Source of the DNA: Pseudomonas frederiksbergensis
GTDB taxonomy: Bacteria > Pseudomonadota > Gammaproteobacteria > Pseudomonadales > Pseudomonadaceae
Direction of reading: 5' to 3'
Assembly (NCBI RefSeq): GCF_001952935.1
Contig: NZ_CP018319.1
Span: 1,973,501 to 2,037,500, forward strand
DNA length: 64,000 bases
A model generated the notes under the pieces. That model was not told where the DNA came from, made no database searches, and worked only from the letters and a program-made list of their open reading frames with translations. Positions within the stretch are counted from its first letter, which is position 1. Each line of letters starts with the position of its first letter. Below, in pieces: positions 18,283 to 28,118 of the stretch. The position numbers and the translations under genes are program-made.

Positions 18283-19883
18283 AGCTGCTTGCCGTCCGCC
18301 GTTTGTTGCGCATCCAGCGCGTTGTGATTCGCTACCGCCTCGATGACCTGTTGTTCGCCCTGCCACTGCCGTGGTTTCTGTTGGCGTTGCGCTACGCCCT
18401 GCCGTGGCGCTGGTTCCCGCGCAAGACGCTGGACCTGAGCCGCGGCGCGCGATTGCGTCTGGCGTTGCAGGACCTGGGACCGATTTTCATCAAGTTCGGG
18501 CAAATCCTGTCCACCCGCCGCGACTTGCTGCCGGAAGACATCGCCGATGAGCTGATGAAACTGCAGGACCGCGTACCGCCGTTCGACTCGCAAGTGTCGG
18601 TCAGGCTGATCGAAGAACAGCTCGGCAAAAAGATCAGCGAAGTCTTCAGCCGCTTCGACGTCGAACCGCTGGCCTCGGCCTCGGTGGCGCAAGTGCATGC
18701 CGCGCAGCTGAAAACCGGTGAAGAAGTGGTGGTCAAGGTGATCCGCCCGGGCCTCAAACCGATCATCGCGCAGGATCTGGCGTGGCTGTTCATCCTCGCC
18801 CGCGCCGCCGAAAAACTCTCGGCCGACGCGCGCCTGCTGCACCCGGTGGACGTGGTCCAGGACTACGAAAAAACCATCTACGACGAACTCGACCTGTTGC
18901 GTGAAGCGGCCAACGCCAGCCAGTTGCGACGTAACTTCGACGGCTCGGAGCTGCTCTACGTGCCGCAAGTCTATTGGGACTGGTGCCGGCCGAAAGTGCT
19001 GGTGATGGAGCGCATCTACGGCATCCAGGTCACTGACCTCGCGACCCTCGCCGACCAGCGCACCGACATGAAAATGCTCGCCGAACGCGGCGTCGAGATC
19101 TTCTTCACCCAGGTGTTCCGCGACAGCTTTTTCCACGCCGACATGCACCCCGGCAACATCTTCGTCAGCACCGTGAACCCGTGGAGCCCGCAGTACATTG
19201 CGATCGACTGCGGCATCGTCGGCAGCCTGACCCCGGAAGACCAGGACTATCTGGCGCGCAACCTGTTCGCGTTCTTCAAGCGTGATTACCGTCGTGTGGC
19301 GCAGTTGCACATCGATTCGGGGTGGGTGCCGGCGGAAACCAAACTCAACGAATTCGAGGCGGCGATCCGCACCGTGTGCGAGCCGATCTTCGAAAAACCG
19401 TTAAAGGATATTTCTTTCGGCCAGGTGCTGATGCGCCTGTTCCAGACCGCCCGGCGCTTCAACATGGAAGTGCAGCCGCAGCTCGTGTTGCTGCAAAAAA
19501 CCCTGTTGAACATCGAAGGCCTGGGCCGTCAGTTGTACCCGGACCTCGATTTGTGGAACACCGCCCAGCCGTTCCTCGAACGCTGGATGCGTGAGCGCGT
19601 CAGCCCCAAAGCCTTGATCGGCAATGTGCAGAGCCAGTTCGAACAACTGCCGCACCTGGCCAACATGGCCCGCGATCTGCTCGAGCGCATGTCCCAGCCC
19701 CACGCCTACGACCCGCCGCCTCCGTGGCACCGCCGCAAGGACGATTGGCTGCTGCGACTGCTCGGCTGTGCGCACCTGGCCGGCGGCACCATACTCGCTG
19801 CCGGCGGGCCGCTGAACGAGCTGGGGCATTGGCCGGCCGGGATCATGGTGGCCGTTGGTTTGTATCTGGTCGTTCGTCGATAG
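18279..19883 (+). CDS. ubiB: Ubiquinone biosynthesis regulatory protein kinase-like UbiB
   Basis: An atypical (ADCK/Coq8-type) kinase-like ATPase required for ubiquinone formation. The protein has 534 residues. The KxGQ motif appears in [16 protein letters not shown], the Ala-rich loop in [14 protein letters not shown], and the catalytic-loop and metal region in [12 protein letters not shown] followed by AIDCGIVG. Two hydrophobic helices at the C-terminus (about 490-533) anchor it in the inner membrane. It ends the ubiE-ubiJ-ubiB group; hisI starts 79 bases later. Confidence 0.97.
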   Translation: MKLLAVRRLLRIQRVVIRYRLDDLLFALPLPWFLLALRYALPWRWFPRKTLDLSRGARLRLALQDLGPIFIKFGQILSTRRDLLPEDIADELMKLQDRVPPFDSQVSVRLIEEQLGKKISEVFSRFDVEPLASASVAQVHAAQLKTGEEVVVKVIRPGLKPIIAQDLAWLFILARAAEKLSADARLLHPVDVVQDYEKTIYDELDLLREAANASQLRRNFDGSELLYVPQVYWDWCRPKVLVMERIYGIQVTDLATLADQRTDMKMLAERGVEIFFTQVFRDSFFHADMHPGNIFVSTVNPWSPQYIAIDCGIVGSLTPEDQDYLARNLFAFFKRDYRRVAQLHIDSGWVPAETKLNEFEAAIRTVCEPIFEKPLKDISFGQVLMRLFQTARRFNMEVQPQLVLLQKTLLNIEGLGRQLYPDLDLWNTAQPFLERWMRERVSPKALIGNVQSQFEQLPHLANMARDLLERMSQPHAYDPPPPWHRRKDDWLLRLLGCAHLAGGTILAAGGPLNELGHWPAGIMVAVGLYLVVRR

Positions 19884-19962
19884 CCAGCGCCCCCGCACGC
19901 TGGCACACTGTTTCAACGCTGGGTTCTACTCATGAAGTGTGGAACCGCTGTCGGAGTCAAAG

Positions 19963-20364
19963 ATGAAAAACTGGCTGGACGAGATCAAGTGGGACGCCGA
20001 CGGCCTGGTGCCGGCGATTGCCCAGGATCACAAGACCGGGCGCGTCCTGATGATGGCCTGGATGAACCGTGAAGCGCTGGAACTGACCGCTGCCGAGAAC
20101 CGCGCCATTTACTGGTCACGTTCCCGTGGCAAGCTGTGGCGCAAGGGCGAAGAGTCCGGCCACGTGCAAATCCTGCATGAGATGCGCCTGGACTGTGACG
20201 CCGACGTGATCATCCTGATGGTCGAGCAGATCGGCGACATCGCTTGCCATACCGGTCGTCAGAGCTGCTTCTACCGCGTCTTCGAGAACGGCGACTGGAA
20301 AACCGTCGACCCGGTGCTCAAAGACCCGCACGCCATCTACTGCGCAGGACACACCCATGAATGA
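19963..20364 (+). CDS. hisI: Phosphoribosyl-AMP cyclohydrolase
   Basis: Third step of histidine biosynthesis: opens the adenine ring of phosphoribosyl-AMP. The protein has 133 residues from ATG 19963 ([18 protein letters not shown]). Zinc and magnesium ligands are visible in [16 protein letters not shown] and [12 protein letters not shown]. The monofunctional form, with hisE as a separate overlapping gene, is the Pseudomonas arrangement rather than the HisIE fusion of enterics. Its stop lies within the first codons of hisE. Confidence 0.97.
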   Translation: MKNWLDEIKWDADGLVPAIAQDHKTGRVLMMAWMNREALELTAAENRAIYWSRSRGKLWRKGEESGHVQILHEMRLDCDADVIILMVEQIGDIACHTGRQSCFYRVFENGDWKTVDPVLKDPHAIYCAGHTHE

Positions 20365-20689
20365 CACGTTGACCCGTCTGGCCCAGGTGCTGGAAGAGCG
20401 CAAAGGCGCCGCCGCCGACAGCTCGTATGTCGCCAGCCTTTACCACAAGGGCTTGAACAAGATTCTGGAAAAAGTCGGCGAAGAGTCGGTCGAAACCATC
20501 ATTGCCGCCAAGGATGCCGCCATCAGCGGTGACTGCAGCGATGTGATCTACGAAACCGCCGATTTGTGGTTCCACAGCATGGTCATGCTCGCCCAACTGG
20601 GACAGCATCCTCAGGCTGTGCTCGATGAATTGGACCGTCGTTTCGGTCTGTCCGGACACGTCGAGAAAGCCTCGCGTCCGTCCGCCTGA
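20357..20689 (+). CDS. hisE: Phosphoribosyl-ATP pyrophosphatase
   Basis: Second step of histidine biosynthesis: hydrolyses phosphoribosyl-ATP to phosphoribosyl-AMP and pyrophosphate. The 110-residue all-helical protein of the MazG-like fold contains the metal-binding pattern [14 protein letters not shown] and [17 protein letters not shown]. It overlaps hisI by eight bases and is followed by tatA after 25 bases. The hisI-hisE-tatABC order is conserved in pseudomonads. Confidence 0.97.
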   Translation: MNDTLTRLAQVLEERKGAAADSSYVASLYHKGLNKILEKVGEESVETIIAAKDAAISGDCSDVIYETADLWFHSMVMLAQLGQHPQAVLDELDRRFGLSGHVEKASRPSA

Positions 20690-20714
20690 ACAACTATTAG
20701 AGAGGAGCAGCGAC

Positions 20715-20993
20715 ATGGGCATTTTTGACTGGAAACACTGGGTCGTCATCCTGGTTGTTGTCGTGCTGGTGTTCGGCACCAAGAAACTGAAAAACCTCGG
20801 CACTGACGTGGGCGAGTCGATCAAGGGCTTTCGTAAAGCCATGAACGACGACGAGAAACCGGCCGACCCGACAGCGACCCCGGCGCAACCGGTTCCGCCA
20901 GCTCAACCACAGACCACACAGTCCGTGAACCAGCCGCACACCATCGACGTGCAGGCGCAAAAAGTCGAAGAGCCGATCCGCAAAGACGTGTGA
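20715..20993 (+). CDS. tatA: Sec-independent translocase subunit TatA
   Basis: Pore-forming subunit of the twin-arginine translocase, which exports folded proteins across the inner membrane. The protein has 92 residues from ATG 20715, preceded by AGAGGAG. The single N-terminal helix ([13 protein letters not shown]) is followed by the [20 protein letters not shown] amphipathic helix and a Pro/Gln-rich tail. The Pro-Gln tail is longer than in enterics but normal for Pseudomonas. Confidence 0.96.
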   Translation: MGIFDWKHWVVILVVVVLVFGTKKLKNLGTDVGESIKGFRKAMNDDEKPADPTATPAQPVPPAQPQTTQSVNQPHTIDVQAQKVEEPIRKDV

Positions 20994-21003
20994 GCACTGA
21001 CTA

Positions 21004-21456
21004 ATGTTTGGTATCAGCTTCTCTGAACTGCTGCTCGTCGGCCTCGTGGCCCTGCTGGTGCTGGGTCCCGAGCGTCTGCCGGGTGCTGCGCGCACCGCCG
21101 GCCTGTGGGTCGGCCGCCTGAAGCGCAGCTTCAACGCGATCAAACAGGAAGTTGAACGTGAAATCGGTGCCGACGAGATTCGTCGGCAGCTGCACAACGA
21201 GCACATTCTGTCGCTGGAGCAGGAGGCGCGGAAGATTTTCACGCCGACTCAGCAGGAGGCCACGCCGGTTCAGCCGGTTGAGCCTGTGGCGGAGCAGACG
21301 ATTCATGCTCCGGCCGCTGCCGAACCTGCACCTGTTGTAGCAGCCGCTGAACCTGCGCCCGTTGTTGCAACCACCCCGGCTGAACCAGTTGCTCCTGCCG
21401 CCGCGCCGACAACGCCGGCTCCTCACGACACCACTTTGCCGCCGCGAGCCCCATGA
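21004..21456 (+). CDS. tatB: Sec-independent translocase subunit TatB
   Basis: Substrate-receptor partner of TatC. The protein has 150 residues. The N-terminal helix begins [20 protein letters not shown], with the conserved [10 protein letters not shown] hinge and a basic amphipathic helix ([20 protein letters not shown]). From about residue 80 the tail is Ala/Pro/Val-rich with imperfect AAEPAPVVA repeats. It begins ten bases after the tatA stop and overlaps tatC by four bases. Confidence 0.96.
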   Translation: MFGISFSELLLVGLVALLVLGPERLPGAARTAGLWVGRLKRSFNAIKQEVEREIGADEIRRQLHNEHILSLEQEARKIFTPTQQEATPVQPVEPVAEQTIHAPAAAEPAPVVAAAEPAPVVATTPAEPVAPAAAPTTPAPHDTTLPPRAP

Positions 21457-22247
21457 GCGATCTCCCCGAAAACGACCAGCACATGCCGCTGGTTTCGCAC
21501 CTCACCGAGTTGCGTACCCGCCTGCTGCGCTGTGTAGCGGCGATCTTCATCATCTTCGCCGGGTTGTTTGCCTTCACCCAGCAGATCTACACCTTCGTCT
21601 CCACGCCGCTGCGGCAATACCTGCCTGTGGGCGCGACGATGATCGCCACCGATGTGTCGTCGCCGTTCCTGACGCCGCTGAAGCTGACGATGATGGTCTC
21701 GCTGTTCCTGGCGATCCCGGTGATCCTGCATCAGATCTGGGGCTTTATCGCGCCAGGCCTGTACAAGCATGAGAAACGCATTGCGGTGCCGCTGCTGGTG
21801 TCCAGCATCCTGCTGTTCTATACCGGCATGGCGTTCGCCTATTACCTGGTGTTCCCGCTGATCTTCAAATTCTTCGCCGCCGCCACCCCGGCCGGCGTGG
21901 AAATGATGACCGACATCAGCAGCTACCTCGACTTCGTCATGACGCTGTTCTTCGCCTTCGGCGTGGCGTTCGAGATTCCGGTAGCCGTAGTGCTGCTGGT
22001 GTGGATCGGCGTGGTCAACGTCGCTTACCTGAAGAAAATCCGTCCGTACGTGATCATCGGCTGCTTTGTGGTCGGCATGATCCTGACACCACCGGACATC
22101 TTCTCGCAGACACTGTTGGCGATACCGATGTGGCTGCTGTTTGAAATCGGCATCCTGTTCGGCGGCCTGATCAGCAAGCGCGGCGAGCACCCTGACGACC
22201 AACCGGCCGACGACCCCAACGACCAGCCACCAGCGACTCAACCGTGA
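21453..22247 (+). CDS. tatC: Sec-independent translocase subunit TatC
   Basis: Six-helix inner-membrane core of the Tat translocase, which binds the twin-arginine signal with TatB. The protein has 264 residues. Characteristic segments are [11 protein letters not shown] near the N-terminus, [14 protein letters not shown] in the first cytoplasmic loop, and [21 protein letters not shown] near the end. The C-terminal tail after residue 240 is hydrophilic ([14 protein letters not shown]). Its stop overlaps the GTG start of rsmE. Confidence 0.97.
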   Translation: MSDLPENDQHMPLVSHLTELRTRLLRCVAAIFIIFAGLFAFTQQIYTFVSTPLRQYLPVGATMIATDVSSPFLTPLKLTMMVSLFLAIPVILHQIWGFIAPGLYKHEKRIAVPLLVSSILLFYTGMAFAYYLVFPLIFKFFAAATPAGVEMMTDISSYLDFVMTLFFAFGVAFEIPVAVVLLVWIGVVNVAYLKKIRPYVIIGCFVVGMILTPPDIFSQTLLAIPMWLLFEIGILFGGLISKRGEHPDDQPADDPNDQPPATQP

Positions 22248-22951
22248 ACCTGCTGCTTCTCGAAGAGGCCGACTTCATTGCGGCCGACCGAGTGATCCTG
22301 CGTGATCGCCGGTTGACGCACATGCAGGAAGTCCACCGTTCGGTTGTCGGCGACAGCCTGCGGGTCGGGCGTGTCGGCGGGCTGATGGGCTCGGCCGAAC
22401 TGCTGCGCCTGGACGCCGATGAAGCCGAACTGCGCGTCACCCTCGACCAGCCACCACCGGCCAAGCTGCCGCTGACCCTGGTACTGGCCCTGCCACGGCC
22501 GAAAATGCTCCGTAGGGTGTTCCAGACCGTGGCGGCCATGGGTGTGCCACGAATCATTCTGGTGAACAGCTATCGCGTCGAGAAGAGCTTCTGGCAAACG
22601 CCGTTCCTGGAACCCGAGGCGATTCGCGAGCAGTTGATCCTCGGCCTCGAACAGGCCCGAGACAGCGTGCTGCCGGAAATCGTCATCGAGAAGCGCTTCA
22701 AGCCGTTCGTCGAGGACCGTCTGCCGGCGATCACCGAGGGCACCCTCGGCCTCGTCGGCCACCCCGGCAATTACCCGCCCTGCCCTCGTGGCCTGGACGA
22801 ACCGGTGACCCTGGCCATCGGCCCCGAAGGTGGCTGGATTCCTTACGAAATCGAGCTGCTCGGCAAGTCCGGCCTGCAACCGGTGCAACTCGGCGACCGC
22901 ATCCTGCGGGTCGAAACCGCCGTCACCGCGCTGCTCGCCCGCCTGTTCTAA
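22244..22951 (+). CDS. rsmE: 16S rRNA m3U1498 methyltransferase RsmE
   Basis: SPOUT-class methyltransferase that modifies U1498 of 16S rRNA. The protein has 235 residues. It starts at GTG 22244, which overlaps the tatC stop (GTGA). A PUA-like N-terminal domain covers residues 1-70. The knot-forming SAM-binding part contains [31 protein letters not shown] and the terminal [19 protein letters not shown]. It is translationally coupled to tatC, as in other pseudomonads. Confidence 0.96.
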   Translation: MNLLLLEEADFIAADRVILRDRRLTHMQEVHRSVVGDSLRVGRVGGLMGSAELLRLDADEAELRVTLDQPPPAKLPLTLVLALPRPKMLRRVFQTVAAMGVPRIILVNSYRVEKSFWQTPFLEPEAIREQLILGLEQARDSVLPEIVIEKRFKPFVEDRLPAITEGTLGLVGHPGNYPPCPRGLDEPVTLAIGPEGGWIPYEIELLGKSGLQPVQLGDRILRVETAVTALLARLF

Positions 22952-22955
22952 GGCT

Positions 22956-23076
22956 TGTGGCGAGGGGGCTTGCCCCCGTTCGGCTGCGAAGCAGTCGTAA
23001 ACCGGTCGGCGTGGTCTGGCTGGGGGAAAAAGGTGGCCGCTTCGCGCCCAAACGGGGGCAAGCCCCCTCGCCACAG
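22956..23076. repeat. Family B inverted repeat pair (G-rich variant)
   Basis: TTGTGGCGAGGGGGCTTGCC at the left is inverted at the right (GGCAAGCCCCCTCGCCACAG). It begins five bases after the rsmE stop, so it probably shapes the 3' end of the long ubi-his-tat-rsmE message. Confidence 0.88.
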
Positions 23077-23109
23077 GTATTTACCCCTCCATGAACATTG
23101 GGTAGCACC

Positions 23110-23136
23110 TACAGATTCCCGGCTGCCAGCCGACAC
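23110..23136 (+). promoter_or_regulatory. Possible sigma-28 (FliA) promoter of the chemoreceptor gene
   Basis: TACA, 15 bases, GCCGACAC resembles the motility promoter TAAA-N15-GCCGATAA with three mismatches, 42 bases before the start codon. FliA commonly drives chemoreceptor genes. Confidence 0.35.
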
Positions 23137-23177
23137 AGTTCCCATAAAACCAACAAATGGTTCGAGGGAGTTGCAGC

Positions 23178-25094
23178 ATGTACCGATGGCTAGCCGAGAA
23201 ACTGGGGAACGTCAGCGTCAATCGCAAACTGAGTGTCGGCTTCGGTCTGGTGCTGCTGCTTACCTTGTTGATCACCTTCACCGGTTGGACCGGCCTGAGC
23301 GGCGTGATGAGTCGCGGTGACAAGCTGGGGTTTATTGCCAGCCTCAATGACCTGACCAAAGACCTGCGCCTGGCCCGTCTGGATTACGAAATGCGTCGCG
23401 GCGACCAAGGCCCCGGGGCGGTCAACGACCTGCTCGGCCAACTCGATACCGGTCTGAAAACCGCACGCACGTTAATAGAACAACCGGCCGACGTGGCCAT
23501 GATTGACCAGCAACTGGCCGCCGTCAGTGAGTACAAACAAGCCTTCACCGCCATGACCCAGGCTGGCGCCCACCGCGAAGACGCCCGCAGCAAACTCGGC
23601 GCCACTGCCGACAACGCCGTGGCCCGTGTCGCCGACGTCGAAAAATCCATGCTGCAAGGTGACAGCGTCGCCGATTTCAACAGCGTGATCGACCTGAGCA
23701 AACTGATCCAGCAAGCGCGCTTCCAGGTGCGCGGTTACACCTACAGCGGCAAGACCGAGGCCGAGCAACCGGCGCTGGACGCCATCGACAACGCGCTGAA
23801 AAACCTCGAAAGCCTGCCCTCCAAACTGCCGGAACAGCACATCGCCAACCTGCAGCAGGCCACTGACTCACTCAAAGCCTATCGCGCCGCTGTCAGCCAG
23901 TTCCGCGACTCTCAGGTGGCCAGCGCTGCCGCGCTTAAGCGCATGGCCGTGCAAGGCGATCTCCTGCTCGATGTCAGCAAAAAACTCACCGCGTCGCAAA
24001 CCATCGTCCGCGACACCGACGCCGCGCACGCCAAAAACCTGCTGCTGCTGGCCACCGCCCTGGCACTGGCCTTCGGCATCCTTGCCGCGTGGGCCATCAC
24101 CCGCCAGATCGTGATCCCCCTGAGCCAGACCCTCAAGGTAGCGGAGCGTGTTGCTGCCGGCGACCTGACCCAAAACCTGATCTCTGAGCGTCAGGATGAA
24201 CTCGGCCAGCTACAGCGCGCCATGCAGAGCATGACCCTGGGCCTGCGCGAATTGATCGGTGGCATCGGCGACGGCGTCACACAAATCGCCAACGCTGCCG
24301 AAGAACTGTCGGCAGTCACCGAGCAGACCAGCGCCGGGGTCAACAGCCAGAAGGTCGAGACCGACCAGGTGGCCACCGCCATGAACGAAATGACCGCCAC
24401 CGTGCAGGAAGTTGCGCGTAACGCCGAAGAAGCGTCCGAAGCCGCCGTCGCCGCTGACCAGCAGGCCCGCGAAGGTGACAAAGTGGTCGGTGAAGCCATC
24501 GCCCAGATCGAGCGCCTGGCCAAGGAAGTCGGCCACTCCACCGAGGCCATGGGGCATCTCAAACGCGAAAGCGACAAGATCGGCAGCGTACTCGACGTAA
24601 TCAAATCCGTGGCCCAGCAAACCAACTTGCTGGCGCTCAACGCCGCCATCGAGGCCGCCCGTGCCGGTGAGGCCGGACGCGGTTTTGCAGTGGTCGCCGA
24701 CGAAGTCCGCAGCCTGGCCCAGCGTACCCAGAAGTCCACCGAAGAAATTGAAGAGCTGATCGTCGGCCTGCAAACCGGCACCCAGCAAGTGGCGACCATC
24801 ATGGACAACAGCCGCAGCCTGACCGACAGCAGCGTCGAACTGACCCGCCGCGCCGGTGGCTCGCTGGAAAGCATCACTCGCACGGTGTCGGCGATTCAGT
24901 CGATGAACCAGCAGATTGCAGCGGCGGCCGAGCAGCAGAGCGCCGTGGCCGAAGAGATCAACCGCAGCGTGCTGAACGTGCGCGACGTCTCCGAGCAGAC
25001 CTCGGCAGCCAGTGAAGAGACCGCGGCGTCCAGCGTTGAACTGGCACGGTTGGGGACGCATCTGCAGATGCTGGTGGGCAGGTTCAAGGTTTGA
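23178..25094 (+). CDS. Methyl-accepting chemotaxis protein with helical-bundle sensor
   Basis: A 638-residue transmembrane chemoreceptor. One helix at about residues 22-45 and a second at about 288-310 ([20 protein letters not shown]) enclose a periplasmic domain of roughly 245 residues. That domain is almost entirely helical, Gln/Ala-rich, and the right size for a helical bimodular (HBM) sensor such as McpS of P. putida, which binds TCA-cycle acids. A HAMP domain and a methylation-helix/signalling domain follow, with the hairpin tip [20 protein letters not shown] near residue 480. No C-terminal CheR-tethering pentapeptide is seen. The ligand cannot be read from the sequence. ATG 23178 follows GAGGGAG. 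Confidence 0.92.
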   Translation: MYRWLAEKLGNVSVNRKLSVGFGLVLLLTLLITFTGWTGLSGVMSRGDKLGFIASLNDLTKDLRLARLDYEMRRGDQGPGAVNDLLGQLDTGLKTARTLIEQPADVAMIDQQLAAVSEYKQAFTAMTQAGAHREDARSKLGATADNAVARVADVEKSMLQGDSVADFNSVIDLSKLIQQARFQVRGYTYSGKTEAEQPALDAIDNALKNLESLPSKLPEQHIANLQQATDSLKAYRAAVSQFRDSQVASAAALKRMAVQGDLLLDVSKKLTASQTIVRDTDAAHAKNLLLLATALALAFGILAAWAITRQIVIPLSQTLKVAERVAAGDLTQNLISERQDELGQLQRAMQSMTLGLRELIGGIGDGVTQIANAAEELSAVTEQTSAGVNSQKVETDQVATAMNEMTATVQEVARNAEEASEAAVAADQQAREGDKVVGEAIAQIERLAKEVGHSTEAMGHLKRESDKIGSVLDVIKSVAQQTNLLALNAAIEAARAGEAGRGFAVVADEVRSLAQRTQKSTEEIEELIVGLQTGTQQVATIMDNSRSLTDSSVELTRRAGGSLESITRTVSAIQSMNQQIAAAAEQQSAVAEEINRSVLNVRDVSEQTSAASEETAASSVELARLGTHLQMLVGRFKV

Positions 25095-25137
25095 GGTGAT
25101 GTGAATGCCTCGGTTCGCACAGGACCGAGGTGAGACC

Positions 25138-25214
25138 TTCGCGAGCAAGCCCGCTCCCACAGGGGATATGTGTCGATCACAAAGCCAATGTGGGAGCGGG
25201 CTTGCTCGCGAAAG
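25138..25214. repeat. Family A inverted REP pair
   Basis: TTCGCGAGCAAGCCCGCTCC(CACA) and its inverted copy face each other tail-to-tail, 40 bases after the chemoreceptor stop. Confidence 0.9.
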
Positions 25215-25234
25215 CGATCGAACAGGCACTGAGG

Positions 25235-25300
25235 TCAGAGAACCTGGCGCAAGAAGGCCTGCGCCCGCGGATCCTTCGGTGCATCGAAGAATTCGGCCAT
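25235..25300 (-). pseudogene. Probable remnant of the C-terminus of an amino-acid ABC transporter ATPase
   Basis: The minus strand encodes MAEFFDAPKDPRAQAFLRQV-Leu-stop, which resembles the usual last 20 residues of polar amino-acid ABC ATPases (pattern xxFFxxPxxxRxxxFLxxxL). The frame is closed by a stop eight codons upstream of the Met and no other part of the ATPase is visible. It lies between two REP pairs. I read it as a relic left after deletion; identification rests on a 21-residue pattern. Confidence 0.4.
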
Positions 25301-25362
25301 TGGGCTTTTTTCTGTTTCATGGGTTTAGCAAAATCCGAAAGCTATGTCGCCAGGAAGACCGT

Positions 25363-25439
25363 CATCGCCAGCAGGCTGGTTCCCACACTGGATCTGTGGC
25401 GTACACAAATCCCCTGTGGGAGCCAGCCTGCTGGCGATG
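25363..25439. repeat. Family A variant inverted pair (CCAGCAGG core)
   Basis: CATCGCCAGCAGGCTGGTTC(CCACA) at 25363-25387 pairs with 25415-25439 with one G-T type mismatch. The core GCCAGCCTGCTGGC differs from other family A copies at compensating positions, keeping the hairpin. Confidence 0.85.
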
Positions 25440-25516
25440 GGAGCGACGCGGTTGAACCGATCGAGCCTTATTCCATGTCCTTGAAGGATTTACTGCCTGA
25501 TGCCGATCATCAGCGC

Positions 25517-25546
25517 AAAAAAAACCCCGCTTTCGCGGGGTTTTTT
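25517..25546 (-). terminator. Intrinsic terminator of opgGH
   Basis: AAAAAACCCCGCGAAAGCGGGGTTTTTTTT on the minus strand: a perfect CCCCGC/GCGGGG stem with GAAA-type loop and a long T run, one base after the opgH stop. The A run on the other side makes it potentially bidirectional. Confidence 0.92.
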
Positions 25547-25547
25547 G

Positions 25548-28118
25548 TCAGGCCAACTGAGGCTGCACACTCAGCGGTTTGAGCGGCAACAGCGGCGCAT
25601 GGGGATCGGCTTTCACCGATTTACGCCACGCTTGCAGCCACTCGGGGTGGGCTTCGTTCCAGACCTGCTCATGCAGGCGACCCAGCGCTACCGGGTCACT
25701 GAGCAGTTGCACCCGCTCATCGTTGCTCAGACCCTCTGGCCCGACTTTCAGCGCATGACGCACCCGTTCGATCCGCAGCCACTCGATCGGCTCGGCCTCA
25801 CGGTGGCGTGAAGTCGCCAGCGAGCATGCCAAGGCATTCTGCTGTGGATCGACCACTGCCCGGACGAAGCCGTCGTTCAGCGCATGCCAACGGTTTTCAT
25901 GGGTGTACTGGTCGGTCGCCACCAACGCCTGTGGCGGATTGTATTCCTCAGGGATCAGGAACAGGCTTTCGTCACGGGACTTGAGGCCCAGGCCGACTCG
26001 ACTGGAGATCACCGACACCGGAATCGACAGCATCAACGAACCGACGATCGGCACCAGCCACCAGAGGAAGCTCGGGTTCAGCCAGATCACCAGCAGGGCC
26101 CAGAAGAAGCCCAGCAAGGTTTGCGGACCGTGGCGCTTGACCGCTTCGCTCCACGGCGTGGAGTCGTCGTCACGTTGCGGCGAGTTCCAGGTCGCGGCCC
26201 AGCCGAGAAATGCGGCGAGCACGAAGCGGGTGTGGAAAATCATCCGTACCGGCGCCAGCAGCATGGAGAACAGCATCTCCAGCAGCATCGACATCGTCAC
26301 CTTGAACTTGCCACCGAACTCTTTCGCGCCCTTGGCCCAGATCAGGATGATGCTCAACAACTTCGGCAGGAACAGCAGCACGACGGTGGTCGAGAACAGC
26401 GCGATCGCCTTGTCCGGGTGCCATTGTGGCCACAGCGGATAGAGCTGACGTGGCTCCAGGAAGTACTGCGGCTCCATCAGCGTGTTGGTCGCCAGCAGCG
26501 CCGTCGACAGCACGAGGAAGAAGAACCACAACGGTGCCGACAGGTAAGACATCACACCCGTCAGGAACACCGCACGGTGCACCGGGTGCATGCCTTTTAC
26601 CAAGAACAGCCGGAAGTTCATCAAGTTGCCGTGACACCAGCGACGGTCACGCTTGAGTTCGTCCAGCAGGTTCGGCGGCAATTCTTCGTAGCTGCCCGGC
26701 AAGTCGTAGGCAATCCACACGCCCCAGCCGGCACGGCGCATCAGCGCTGCTTCAACGAAGTCGTGGGACAGAATTGCACCGGCAAACGCGCCTTTACCGG
26801 GCAACGGCGCCAGGGCGCAGTGCTCGATGAACGGCTTCATGCGGATGATCGCGTTGTGACCCCAGTAGTGGGATTCGCCCAACTGCCAGAAGTGCAGACC
26901 AGCGGTAAACAGCGGACCGTACACCCGGGTAGCGAACTGCTGCATGCGGGCATACAGCGTGTCCATGCCAGATGCGCGCGGCGCGGTCTGGATGATCCCG
27001 GCGTCCGGAGTGGCTTCCATCAAGCGCACCAGACTGGTTAGGCAATCGCCGCTCATCACGGAGTCCGCGTCGAGCACCACCATGTACTTGTAATCACCGC
27101 CCCAACGACGGCAGAAGTCGTCGAGATTACCGCTCTTGCGCTTGACGCGACGGCGACGGCGGCGATAGAAAATCTTGCCGAAGCCCTTGGCTTCACGGCA
27201 GACGTCCAGCCAGGCTTGTTGTTCGGCGACGCAGATATCGGCGTCGTTACTGTCACTGAGGACAAAGAAGTCGAAGCGATCCAGGTCACCCGTGGCCGCG
27301 ACCGACTCGAAGGTCGCCCGCAGACCGGCAAACACTCGCGGCACATCTTCGTTGCAGATCGGCATCACCAGAGCGGTGCGCGCGTTCTTGGGGATCGGCT
27401 CGTTACCGGCGCTTTTACCCGATATACGGTATTTGTCATGGCCGGTGAGCAACTCGAGGAAGCCCATCAGCGCAGTCCAGAAACCAGCCGATACCCAGCA
27501 GAACAGAATCCCGAACAAAATCAGGATGCTGGTTTGCAGCGCGTACGGCAGCACTTGAGTAGCCGTTTGCGACAGCGGTTGATGCAGCACTTCGTTCAGG
27601 TCGACGAACGACCAGCCCTGGTACGGCATGATGCCTTTCATGTACCAGCCGGCAACGATGGTCTGGCCGAGCATCAGTACCAACAGAATGTAGCGACGGA
27701 TCGAACCGACGGTGCGCCAGCGAGCCGCCGGCAGCACATTTTCATCCTTGGGCGGGGCCGGCGGATTGGTGCGACCGGTCAGGCGACGCCAGCCACGCAC
27801 CAGAATATTGGTGCGCCACGGCTCCGGCACGACTTTGGTCCGACGAATCGGCGGGGTCGCCCGCAGGCAAACCCGGCCGCTGGCGTCGAGCATCAGCATT
27901 TCAGCGTCGGCCAGTTCTTCGGCAGTGTTCAGGGTCAGGCGACGACCCACCGAAGCTTGAGCAGCCTCGGTCGGCGCGTCGAATGTCGAGGACGAAAGGC
28001 GCTCATGCAATTCGCTGAAAGACTGGCAACCCGCAAGTTCCGCGCGCTGCTGGTCGGTCATCGGCAGATGCGCCAGATACTCGGCAAGAGTCTCTGGCTG
28101 TACTTGAGAATTACTCAT
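25548..28118 (-). CDS. mdoH: Glucans biosynthesis glucosyltransferase H
   Basis: Inner-membrane family 2 glycosyltransferase (OpgH) that builds the beta-1,2 glucose backbone of osmoregulated periplasmic glucans from UDP-glucose. The 856-residue protein has two N-terminal membrane helices (about 145-220), a cytoplasmic catalytic domain with [25 protein letters not shown] and [12 protein letters not shown], the equivalents of the D, DxD and QxxRW motifs, and a group of C-terminal helices. The first codon overlaps the opgG stop (ATGAGTAA), so the pair is translationally coupled. Family length is normal. Confidence 0.96.
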   Translation of the reverse strand: MSNSQVQPETLAEYLAHLPMTDQQRAELAGCQSFSELHERLSSSTFDAPTEAAQASVGRRLTLNTAEELADAEMLMLDASGRVCLRATPPIRRTKVVPEPWRTNILVRGWRRLTGRTNPPAPPKDENVLPAARWRTVGSIRRYILLVLMLGQTIVAGWYMKGIMPYQGWSFVDLNEVLHQPLSQTATQVLPYALQTSILILFGILFCWVSAGFWTALMGFLELLTGHDKYRISGKSAGNEPIPKNARTALVMPICNEDVPRVFAGLRATFESVAATGDLDRFDFFVLSDSNDADICVAEQQAWLDVCREAKGFGKIFYRRRRRRVKRKSGNLDDFCRRWGGDYKYMVVLDADSVMSGDCLTSLVRLMEATPDAGIIQTAPRASGMDTLYARMQQFATRVYGPLFTAGLHFWQLGESHYWGHNAIIRMKPFIEHCALAPLPGKGAFAGAILSHDFVEAALMRRAGWGVWIAYDLPGSYEELPPNLLDELKRDRRWCHGNLMNFRLFLVKGMHPVHRAVFLTGVMSYLSAPLWFFFLVLSTALLATNTLMEPQYFLEPRQLYPLWPQWHPDKAIALFSTTVVLLFLPKLLSIILIWAKGAKEFGGKFKVTMSMLLEMLFSMLLAPVRMIFHTRFVLAAFLGWAATWNSPQRDDDSTPWSEAVKRHGPQTLLGFFWALLVIWLNPSFLWWLVPIVGSLMLSIPVSVISSRVGLGLKSRDESLFLIPEEYNPPQALVATDQYTHENRWHALNDGFVRAVVDPQQNALACSLATSRHREAEPIEWLRIERVRHALKVGPEGLSNDERVQLLSDPVALGRLHEQVWNEAHPEWLQAWRKSVKADPHAPLLPLKPLSVQPQLA

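Noticed and set aside
25105..25582. Two overlapping open frames of 116 and 150 codons between the chemoreceptor and opgH
   Set aside because: They translate REP elements (PLPQGICVDHKANVGAGLLAK) and the opgH terminator and have no ribosome site or family match.
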